5,091 bases of DNA from Desulfuromonadales bacterium (GTDB taxonomy: Bacteria; Desulfobacterota; Desulfuromonadia; Desulfuromonadales; BM103), in assembly GCA_030614505.1 (NCBI GenBank), contig JAUWTX010000179.1, positions 1 through 5,091 on the forward strand, written 5' to 3'. A program made the position numbers and the translations under genes. The notes beneath the pieces are model-generated. The model was not told the origin of the DNA. It did no database searches and worked only from the letters and a program-made list of their open reading frames with translations. Below are positions 1 through 5,091 of the stretch, piece after piece (within the stretch, counting starts at the first letter, position 1; every line of letters begins with the position of its first letter).

Positions 1-44
1 CATAACACACGATAGCAGTTAGTCAAATCCAAAGCAGAAAAGAA

Positions 45-80
45 CAGCATTTCTTCTTTAATGACTCAAAGGAAATGCTG
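45..80. repeat. Inverted repeat upstream of the aminotransferase promoter
   Basis: CAGCATTTC (45-53) is exactly complementary to GAAATGCTG (72-80), a perfect 9-bp inverted repeat. It can be extended by a G-U pair and an A-U pair towards the centre, leaving a loop of about 14 bases. The stem is AT-rich and is followed by ACGTTTCTTG rather than a run of T, so it is a poor intrinsic terminator. It ends eight bases before the predicted -35 box. It could be a regulator site or the weak end of an upstream transcript. The function is inference; the repeat itself is seen directly. Confidence 0.5.
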
Positions 81-87
81 ACGTTTC

Positions 88-115
88 TTGACCCGCAAGG
101 AAGAGCGGGTATCAT
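88..115 (+). promoter_or_regulatory. Predicted sigma70-like promoter of the aminotransferase gene
   Basis: TTGACC (88-93) matches the -35 consensus TTGACA at five of six bases. TATCAT (110-115) matches the -10 consensus TATAAT at five of six. The spacer is 16 bases, within the accepted range. Transcription would begin near 122, giving a leader of about 60 bases before the start codon at 185. It is the best promoter-like pair I see in the region before the first gene. Confidence 0.6.
91..110. promoter_or_regulatory. Possible operator: inverted repeat in the promoter spacer
   Basis: ACCCGC (91-96) and GCGGGT (105-110) are perfect 6-bp inverted arms around the 8-base centre AAGGAAGA. The repeat fills the spacer and overlaps the end of the -35 box and the first base of the -10 box. 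A dimeric regulator bound here would block RNA polymerase, which is a typical repressor position. As RNA it could form a short hairpin, but no T tract follows, so a terminator is unlikely. The regulator cannot be named from this window. Confidence 0.4.
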
Positions 116-172
116 TCTTGGTAACCTCAATAAACAACCAACGCCCTGGCAGCACGAGAAAAAACCAGACAT

Positions 173-178
173 AAGGAG
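173..178 (+). promoter_or_regulatory. Ribosome binding site of the aminotransferase gene
   Basis: AAGGAG lies six bases before the ATG at 185. It is a strong Shine-Dalgarno match and fixes that ATG as the start of the first gene. Confidence 0.8.
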
Positions 179-184
179 TCCCAC

Positions 185-1369
185 ATGCCAATCCGCTCTT
201 TTAATCCCCCCATACGCACCCTGATGGGCCCCGGACCCTCTGATGTTCACCCGCGCATTCTTGAAGCGCTCTCCCGACCGACCATCGGTCACCTGGACCC
301 TGCCTTTATCAACATGATGGATGAGCTGAAAGAGCTGCTACAGTACGCCTTCCAGACTAAAAACGCCCTGACCATGCCGGTCTCCGCCCCTGGCTCGGCC
401 GGGATGGAAACCTGCTTCGTCAACCTGGTGGAACCGGGCGACAAGGTTATCGTCTGTCAAAACGGTGCCTTTGGTGGACGGATGAAAGAAAATGTCGAAC
501 GCTGCGGTGGCCTGCCAATCATGGTCGAGGATGCCTGGGGTGAGGCCATCGATATTGGCAAACTTGAAGAGGCACTGAAGACTCATGCAGACGCCAAAAT
601 AGTAGCCATGGTTCATGCCGAGACCTCCACCGGGGCACAGTCTGATGTAGCCTCCCTGGTGAAACTGGCCCAAGCACATGATTGCCTGACCATTGTCGAT
701 GCGGTGACTTCCCTGGGGGGAACACCGCTCAAGGTGGACTCATGGGGGATCGACGCCATCTACTCAGGTTCCCAGAAATGTCTTTCCTGCACCCCGGGCC
801 TCTCTCCAGTGAGCTTCAATGAACGCGCCCTGGAAAAAGTCCGCAATCGCCGCACCAAGGTGCAGAGCTGGTTTATGGACCTGAACCTGGTCATGGGCTA
901 TTGGGGAGAAGGCGCCAAACGAGCCTACCACCACACGGCGCCGATCAATGCCCTCTATTCTCTGCATGAGGCACTGTTGATTCTGAAGGAAGAAGGCCTG
1001 GAAAACGCCTGGGACCGCCATCTTAAAAACCACCTGGCACTCAAAGCAGGCCTGGAGGCGATGGGGCTGGAATTCATTGTCAAAGAAACTGACCGCTTGC
1101 CGCAATTGAACGCAGTGACCATCCCCGCCGGGGTTGATGATGCTGCTGTTCGCAGCCGCCTGCTCAACGAGTACAATCTGGAAATCGGTGCCGGCCTTGG
1201 CGCCCTGGCAGGCAAGGTCTGGCGGATCGGTCTCATGGGGCATTCCAGCTGTGCTGAAAATATCCTGCTTTGTGTTGGTGCGCTCGAGTCGGTTCTGGGC
1301 GAGATGGGTGCCGATATCAAGCTCGGCGTTGCCCTGCCCGCCATGCATAAAGCGCTATCTTCTGATTGA
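185..1369 (+). CDS. Class V PLP aminotransferase, alanine--glyoxylate (or serine--glyoxylate) type
   Basis: This 394-residue protein probably transfers an amino group from alanine or serine to glyoxylate, giving glycine plus pyruvate or hydroxypyruvate, using pyridoxal phosphate. It has the landmarks of fold-type I class V enzymes: GPGPS at residues 15-19, a HAETSTG segment at 144-150, Asp172 in the VDAVTSLGG segment (expected to pair with the cofactor ring nitrogen), and Lys198 in YSGSQK (expected Schiff-base lysine). YHHT follows at 248-251, and Arg347 in VWRIG is expected to bind the substrate carboxylate. The order and wording of these motifs resemble human AGXT, including the GLENAW segment, and the length is normal for the family. 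The start is supported by AAGGAG six bases upstream. It lies 144 bases before malate synthase, which fits a role in removing or supplying glyoxylate. Ureidoglycine--glyoxylate or serine--pyruvate activity cannot be excluded, so no gene symbol is given. Confidence 0.88.
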   Translation: MPIRSFNPPIRTLMGPGPSDVHPRILEALSRPTIGHLDPAFINMMDELKELLQYAFQTKNALTMPVSAPGSAGMETCFVNLVEPGDKVIVCQNGAFGGRMKENVERCGGLPIMVEDAWGEAIDIGKLEEALKTHADAKIVAMVHAETSTGAQSDVASLVKLAQAHDCLTIVDAVTSLGGTPLKVDSWGIDAIYSGSQKCLSCTPGLSPVSFNERALEKVRNRRTKVQSWFMDLNLVMGYWGEGAKRAYHHTAPINALYSLHEALLILKEEGLENAWDRHLKNHLALKAGLEAMGLEFIVKETDRLPQLNAVTIPAGVDDAAVRSRLLNEYNLEIGAGLGALAGKVWRIGLMGHSSCAENILLCVGALESVLGEMGADIKLGVALPAMHKALSSD

Positions 1370-1402
1370 TCCGCAAAAAACAGAAAACATGCAAGAAATT
1401 TA

Positions 1403-1460
1403 TTGACCTGAAAGCTCTTAATCGCTATTAGTTGACCGAATTGGTCACGTTTACTATTAA
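1403..1460 (+). promoter_or_regulatory. Tandem promoter-like units before malate synthase
   Basis: Two consecutive 29-base units each begin with TTGACC (1403-1408 and 1432-1437). After a 17-base spacer each has a TATTAG or TATTAA box (1426-1431 and 1455-1460). The -35 boxes match consensus at five of six bases and the -10 boxes at four of six. The units agree at 17 of 29 positions by my count, with identity concentrated in the two boxes. Either or both could drive the malate synthase-isocitrate lyase unit. The second would start transcription near 1467, leaving a leader of about 47 bases. I see no GC-rich hairpin with a T tract between the first gene and this region, so read-through from the aminotransferase is also possible. 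Confidence 0.45.
1433..1447. promoter_or_regulatory. Possible operator palindrome overlapping a -35 box
   Basis: TGACC (1433-1437) and GGTCA (1443-1447) form perfect 5-bp inverted arms around GAATT. The left arm covers most of the second TTGACC box, so a bound dimeric regulator would compete with RNA polymerase. I do not recognise this as the standard site of a named glyoxylate-shunt regulator. The assignment rests on symmetry and position only. Confidence 0.4.
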
Positions 1461-1465
1461 AACTA

Positions 1466-1500
1466 CTGGCCCTCAGTGGTAAACAATATTTTACCGCCAG
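1466..1500 (+). promoter_or_regulatory. Leader hairpin directly before the malate synthase ribosome site
   Basis: CTGGC (1466-1470) pairs with GCCAG (1496-1500), and inside it GGTAAA (1478-1483) pairs with TTTACC (1490-1495) around the loop CAATAT. A 7-base bulge, CCTCAGT, sits on the 5' side. The stem ends next to the Shine-Dalgarno purine run. The bulged CCTC is complementary to GAGG in that run, so an alternative pairing that hides the ribosome site is conceivable. A DNA-level operator is another possibility. Confidence 0.4.
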
Positions 1501-1510
1501 GGAGGAGGAG
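1501..1510 (+). promoter_or_regulatory. Ribosome binding site of malate synthase
   Basis: GGAGGAGGAG is a purine run with overlapping AGGAGG-type matches ending three bases before the ATG at 1514. The best match, GGAGG within 1501-1508, is five to eight bases from the start. This decides for 1514 over the next in-frame ATG at 1550, which has only a weak GAGGG upstream. Confidence 0.8.
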
Positions 1511-1513
1511 CAG

Positions 1514-3436
1514 ATGAGCACGACAGCAACGACTAACGAGGGCTCTGGAATGCAAATCAGGGATAATCTCGCCGAAGACTATTCTGACATCTATACTCCA
1601 GAGGCGCTGGCTGCACTCAAGCACATGGCGCAATTCAACTCCGTTCAGAAACGTCTGATGAATGAACGTACTCATCGTCGTGCCGCACGCATCAAGGAAC
1701 GCAGGCCGATTACCTTTCTCGACCCTGAGTCCGAGATCAAGGGAACCGGCATCAACGTCCAGGACGCCCGCGACGGCAAGTTTGTTGGCGCAGTGATCCC
1801 CCACGACCTCCAACGCCAGTGGCTGCAGGGCACCGGTCCGGCCGCCAAGCCAAATTCTCCGGTCAAAGCAAACCTGCGCAATGTCGCCTATGCCCTGCTC
1901 TCCGGCGCCGACGGCTGGATGTTCGACGGTGAGGACGCTCTTGGCCAGATCACCACCATGTCGCTGGACAACCAACGCAGCCTCAAGCTCGCCATCGTCC
2001 GCGACCCTCTTTTCCTGGATGTTGCCGAACAGGTTGCCAGAGAGATGAATAACTGGGCCCGCGATTTCTTCGGGCGTGCGATCGTCATCGACTGGCGTGC
2101 CCAACTCAATTTTACCACCAAGATTTTCCGCGCCCGCGGCCTGCATCTTGATGATCGTCACATTCGTCTGAATGGCGAGTCGCTATCAGCCTCGATCGTC
2201 GACATGACTCTCTATGTGGTCAACAACTATAAAACTTTGCTGGAGGCCGGTTCCTCCATCGTCCTCTACCTGCCGAAAATCCAGACCGCCGAAGAAGCCG
2301 GATTCTGGAACAGGATGATGACCGCTCTCGAAGGCCATCTTGGCCTCGACGAAGGGACCATCAAAGTCTATGTGCTGGTGGAGCAGCTTGAGCAAACCTT
2401 CCAGTTGATGGAAATCCGTGCTGCCTTAGGACTGCATTTCGTAGGTTTCAACACCGGCCGCTGGGACTATATCAACAGCGTCTCCGATGCCAACTGCTGG
2501 GATCCGGAGTTTATCAATCCCAACATTGAATCGATTGTTATGACCTACGGTTACATGCGTAATTACGAGGATCGCGTACGCCGTGCCGTCAACACACCGG
2601 ATGCCAACGGCAACTTTGCTCTGTGGCAAGGGGGCATGGAGCCGAACATCCCGGTCGGCTCGACAGAAGGCGTCGCCGCCAGCATGAAAAAAGCCAAGGC
2701 CGGTGCCGTCCGCGAACAGCAGGAAGGAGCCAGCGGCAAATGGATTGCCCATTGGAAGATGGCGCACATTATCCGCCCAGTCTGGGAAGATGCCGGCAAA
2801 GACAATCAAAGTGGCCGAGAATTCCCTCGCCTTACCTATACTAACGAAGATGCAGCAGGTCTAACGCTACTTGAGACGGCTCCGCGTACCGTGCGCGGTG
2901 CCCGCAATCTTCTGAGCGTGGGCCTACAGTATGGCAACGCCTTCGGCCAGGGACTCCAGGCCGCAGCCTTGAAACCGGCTGACTTCTTCGGCAATGATGA
3001 CATCCTTTACCTGATGGAAGATATGGCAACTGGCGAAATCCGCCTGAGCATCCTCTGGGAATGGATTCACAAAGGTGCCGCCCTTACCGAAGATGATGCC
3101 GAAACCGGGCTGAAAGCCGGTGATGTCTTTAGCGAAGAAATCTTTGCCCGCCTGCTCGAAGAAGAACACGCCAAGCTGTTGGCAGCCGGCAACCGCGACG
3201 TCCACGACAACTCCAAGGAGACTACACTGCCGATCGCTCGGGCCATTGTTGAAGCCTACGTACTAGACCCGACCAAGGCTCCCTGGTACATCGACTTGTT
3301 GAACATCAATCTGAATAACCAGGATCTGGACGTTGGCAAAGAACGCATCACCCGGTATATGGCTGCCTTCAAGACCGATGGAGCGCGAATCACCGAGAAT
3401 CTTGACACTTTACCGGCTGCCAGGAGGGAAATATGA
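1514..3436 (+). CDS. aceB: Malate synthase, A-like but divergent and long
   Basis: It should condense glyoxylate and acetyl-CoA into malate, the second step of the glyoxylate shunt. At 640 residues it is longer than E. coli malate synthase A (about 530) and shorter than the G form (about 720). The A-type landmarks can be followed in order: a GWMFDGEDAL segment (residues about 135-143) in place of the usual ADFEDS, then YLPKIQ, then VLVEQLEQTF with Glu290, and GFNTGRWDYI with Asp318, both in places expected for the metal site. Next come WQGGMEPNIP (371-380), WIAHW (410-414) and LMEDMATGEIRLS with Asp503, the expected catalytic base. The usual Pro after WxAH is Trp414 here. The roughly 60 C-terminal residues contain a NSKETTLPIARA segment that I do not recognise. 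No frameshift or internal stop is seen. It overlaps the isocitrate lyase start by four bases. The family is confident; the exact subfamily is not. Confidence 0.87.
   Translation: MSTTATTNEGSGMQIRDNLAEDYSDIYTPEALAALKHMAQFNSVQKRLMNERTHRRAARIKERRPITFLDPESEIKGTGINVQDARDGKFVGAVIPHDLQRQWLQGTGPAAKPNSPVKANLRNVAYALLSGADGWMFDGEDALGQITTMSLDNQRSLKLAIVRDPLFLDVAEQVAREMNNWARDFFGRAIVIDWRAQLNFTTKIFRARGLHLDDRHIRLNGESLSASIVDMTLYVVNNYKTLLEAGSSIVLYLPKIQTAEEAGFWNRMMTALEGHLGLDEGTIKVYVLVEQLEQTFQLMEIRAALGLHFVGFNTGRWDYINSVSDANCWDPEFINPNIESIVMTYGYMRNYEDRVRRAVNTPDANGNFALWQGGMEPNIPVGSTEGVAASMKKAKAGAVREQQEGASGKWIAHWKMAHIIRPVWEDAGKDNQSGREFPRLTYTNEDAAGLTLLETAPRTVRGARNLLSVGLQYGNAFGQGLQAAALKPADFFGNDDILYLMEDMATGEIRLSILWEWIHKGAALTEDDAETGLKAGDVFSEEIFARLLEEEHAKLLAAGNRDVHDNSKETTLPIARAIVEAYVLDPTKAPWYIDLLNINLNNQDLDVGKERITRYMAAFKTDGARITENLDTLPAARREI
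3422..3428 (+). promoter_or_regulatory. Ribosome binding site of isocitrate lyase inside the malate synthase end
   Basis: AGGAGGG lies four bases before the ATG at 3433, within the last codons of malate synthase. With the ATGA overlap (start 3433-3435, stop 3434-3436) it supports reinitiation or coupled translation of the two enzymes. Confidence 0.8.
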
Positions 3437-5091
3437 GCACATTTACTGAAGAGGTTAAGACTACTCGCGACTGGTTCGCCAGCCCACGCTTCGAGGGTAT
3501 CCTGCGACTCTACACGGCCGACCAGGTCATCGAGCAGCGCGGCACCATTGCGGTTGACTACACCATCGCCCGGGACGCAGCAGCGGCCTTCTACGACCGC
3601 TTGCACGAACTATTTTCTGCAGGCGAATCGATCACTACCTTCGGGCCTTACTCCCCCAGTCAGGCCGTCGCCATCAAACGCGTGGGCATCGAGGGAATTT
3701 ACCTGGGCGGCTGGGCCACCTCGTCCAAGGGTTCCGGCAAGGAAGACCCCGGTCCAGATCTGGCCAGCTATCCCTTGAGCCAGGTCCCTGACGAAGCGGC
3801 ACCCCTGGTCAGGGCACTGCTCGCCGCAGACCGCAACCAGTATTTTCTGCGTCTGCGCATGAGTGAGGAGGAGCAAGCCCAGACCCCCGTGATTGACTAT
3901 CGCCCGTTTATCATCGCCGATGCAGACACAGGCCATGGCGGTGACGCCCACGTGCGTAACCTGATCCGTCGCTTCGTCGAAGTGGGCGTGCCGGGCTATC
4001 ATATTGAGGATCAAAAACCGGGCGTCAAAAAATGCGGTCATCAGGCCGGCAAGGTGCTGGTGCAGGTGGATGAGCAGATCAAGCGTCTCAACGCCGCCCG
4101 TCTGCAGCTCGACATCATGAAGGTAGCAGGGATTATTGTGGCGCGTACCGACGCGGAGGCCGCCACTTTCCTCGATGGCCGCAGCGACGAACGCGACCAC
4201 CACTTCATCCTCGGGGCCACCAACACCAATATCCCCAATTACAAAACCGCTTTTCTGGCGATCATGCGCCAGTTCCATAGCAAGGGCGTAGCAGAGATCA
4301 ATGGCCATTTGATGTATCGCATCTCGGATGCAACCTATGCCAAAGCCGACAAGTGGCTTGACAAAACCGGCCTATCCACAGAAATCGATGCAGCAATCAA
4401 GGCGATGCCGAGCCGAAACACCGCAGACATCAATGCGGCCCTCGACCAGGCGGCCACACGCTTGCTGGAGTTCTGGCAGATGGAGGCCAGTCTGAAAACC
4501 TATGGTGAAGCGGTTGCCGATGTCATGGCTTTTCACATCGACGAGGGTACGGAATTACCGATGAACGTTGAGGAATGGCACTCTTATGTGGAGAACTCAT
4601 CGTTCGTAGAAGCGCGTGAAAAAGCTCGCAGCATGGGCTTCAACATCATCTGGAACTGCGATATTGCCCGTACTCCTGAAGGCTATTACCAAGTCAAAGG
4701 CGGCATCCCTTACGCCATCGCCAAATCCCTCGCGGTAGCGCCATTTGCCGACATCATTTGGATGGAGACCAAAACAGCGGATCTGCACGATGCAAAAATA
4801 TTCGCTGACGCTATTCATGCTGTCTACCCCGACAAAATGCTCGCCTACAATCTGTCGCCTTCATTCAACTGGGATAGCACTGGCATGAGCGAAGCAGAAA
4901 TGAGCCAGTTTCCCGCTGAGTTGGGTAAGCTTGGTTTCGTCTTCAACTTCATCACCTACGGCGGACATCAGGTCGACGGACTGGCGGGCGAAGAATTCGC
5001 CACCGCCCTTAAAGAAGACGGTATGCTCGCTCTGGCCCGCCTGCAGCGCAAGCTGCGGCTGATCGATTCACCCTTCAAGACCCCGCAGAGC
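3433..5091 (+). CDS. aceA: Isocitrate lyase, long form, 3' end outside the window
   Basis: It cleaves isocitrate to glyoxylate and succinate, the first step of the glyoxylate shunt. I translated the open frame from the ATG at 3433: 553 codons with no stop before the window ends, so the C terminus is missing. Visible motifs are GGWATSSKGS near residues 93-102, ADADTGHGG with Asp163 (expected magnesium ligand), and the family signature KKCGHQ at 199-204 with catalytic Cys201. VARTDAEAA (Arg238), WMET (443-446) and NLSPSFNW (473-480) follow. Cys201 is 38 residues after Asp163, the same spacing as in the E. coli enzyme as I recall it. Between about 255 and 415 there is a large insertion absent from the 434-residue E. 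coli protein, as in the long Pseudomonas, fungal and mycobacterial ICL2-like forms. GGW replaces the SGW seen in many short forms. Its ribosome site lies inside malate synthase. Confidence 0.95.
   Translation, partial: MSTFTEEVKTTRDWFASPRFEGILRLYTADQVIEQRGTIAVDYTIARDAAAAFYDRLHELFSAGESITTFGPYSPSQAVAIKRVGIEGIYLGGWATSSKGSGKEDPGPDLASYPLSQVPDEAAPLVRALLAADRNQYFLRLRMSEEEQAQTPVIDYRPFIIADADTGHGGDAHVRNLIRRFVEVGVPGYHIEDQKPGVKKCGHQAGKVLVQVDEQIKRLNAARLQLDIMKVAGIIVARTDAEAATFLDGRSDERDHHFILGATNTNIPNYKTAFLAIMRQFHSKGVAEINGHLMYRISDATYAKADKWLDKTGLSTEIDAAIKAMPSRNTADINAALDQAATRLLEFWQMEASLKTYGEAVADVMAFHIDEGTELPMNVEEWHSYVENSSFVEAREKARSMGFNIIWNCDIARTPEGYYQVKGGIPYAIAKSLAVAPFADIIWMETKTADLHDAKIFADAIHAVYPDKMLAYNLSPSFNWDSTGMSEAEMSQFPAELGKLGFVFNFITYGGHQVDGLAGEEFATALKEDGMLALARLQRKLRLIDSPFKTPQS

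Noticed and set aside
91..120. ACCCGC/GCGGGT repeat as an intrinsic terminator
   Set aside because: No T tract follows the second arm; the next bases are ATCATTCTTG. Its fit in a promoter spacer is better explained as an operator.
23..292. 89-codon minus-strand frame crossing the leader
   Set aside because: It runs antisense through the first promoter, ribosome site and start of the aminotransferase. The protein has no recognisable motif.
764..1348. 194-codon minus-strand frame, with an overlapping 188-codon frame at 955-1521
   Set aside because: Both are antisense to the aminotransferase C-terminal half and show no convincing motif. They are read as shadows.
1370..1400. Terminator after the aminotransferase
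   Set aside because: There is an A-rich stretch but no stem with a T tract on the plus strand, so none can be supported.
1134..1406. 90-codon plus-strand frame overlapping the aminotransferase end
   Set aside because: It is out of frame inside a well-supported gene, and most of its length is explained by that gene.
1550..1552. Alternative ATG start for malate synthase at residue 13
   Set aside because: The ATG at 1514 has a much stronger and well-spaced ribosome site.
1463..2161. 232-codon open frame on the minus strand
   Set aside because: It lies almost wholly within the malate synthase coding region, whose motifs are clear in the plus frame. Its translation shows no family motif, and codon bias in the real gene explains the open frame.
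3610..4308. 232-codon open frame on the minus strand
   Set aside because: It is antisense to the isocitrate lyase core, including the KKCGHQ signature region. I recognise no domain in it.

Overview
This window holds three same-strand genes that all act on glyoxylate. In order they are a class V alanine--glyoxylate-type aminotransferase (185-1369), a malate synthase of unusual length (1514-3436), and an isocitrate lyase whose 3' end lies beyond the window (3433-5091). Together they would form the two dedicated glyoxylate-shunt enzymes plus a transaminase linking glyoxylate to glycine. Isocitrate lyase releases glyoxylate and succinate from isocitrate. Malate synthase condenses glyoxylate with acetyl-CoA to malate. 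The aminotransferase moves an amino group, probably from alanine or serine, onto glyoxylate to give glycine. All three would be cytoplasmic, and none shows a signal peptide or membrane segment.

Layout: 1-184 is a leader region with an inverted repeat (45-80), a good sigma70-like promoter (88-115) whose spacer carries a 20-bp inverted repeat, and a Shine-Dalgarno site for the aminotransferase. The 144-base gap at 1370-1513 has no obvious intrinsic terminator. It carries two tandem promoter-like units of 29 bases (1403-1431 and 1432-1460), the second overlapped by a 15-bp palindrome, then a hairpin immediately before a strong Shine-Dalgarno site. The malate synthase and isocitrate lyase genes overlap by four bases (ATGA), so they are surely one transcript and probably translationally coupled.

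The organism is bacterial: strong AGGAGG-type ribosome sites, sigma70-like boxes, tight gene packing and moderately GC-rich coding sequence with C/G favoured at third positions. A Gram-negative proteobacterium or a relative such as Desulfuromonadales is plausible, but this is a weak inference because no phylogenetic marker is present. The isocitrate lyase has the long architecture (large insertion in the barrel, GGWATSSKGS near the N terminus) that I associate with Pseudomonas-type enzymes.

I see no mobile element, CRISPR array, RNA gene or wholly unknown system. The most unusual items are the divergent, long malate synthase and the promoter/operator-like arrangements in front of both transcription units. 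The long open frames on the minus strand are read as shadows of these genes.
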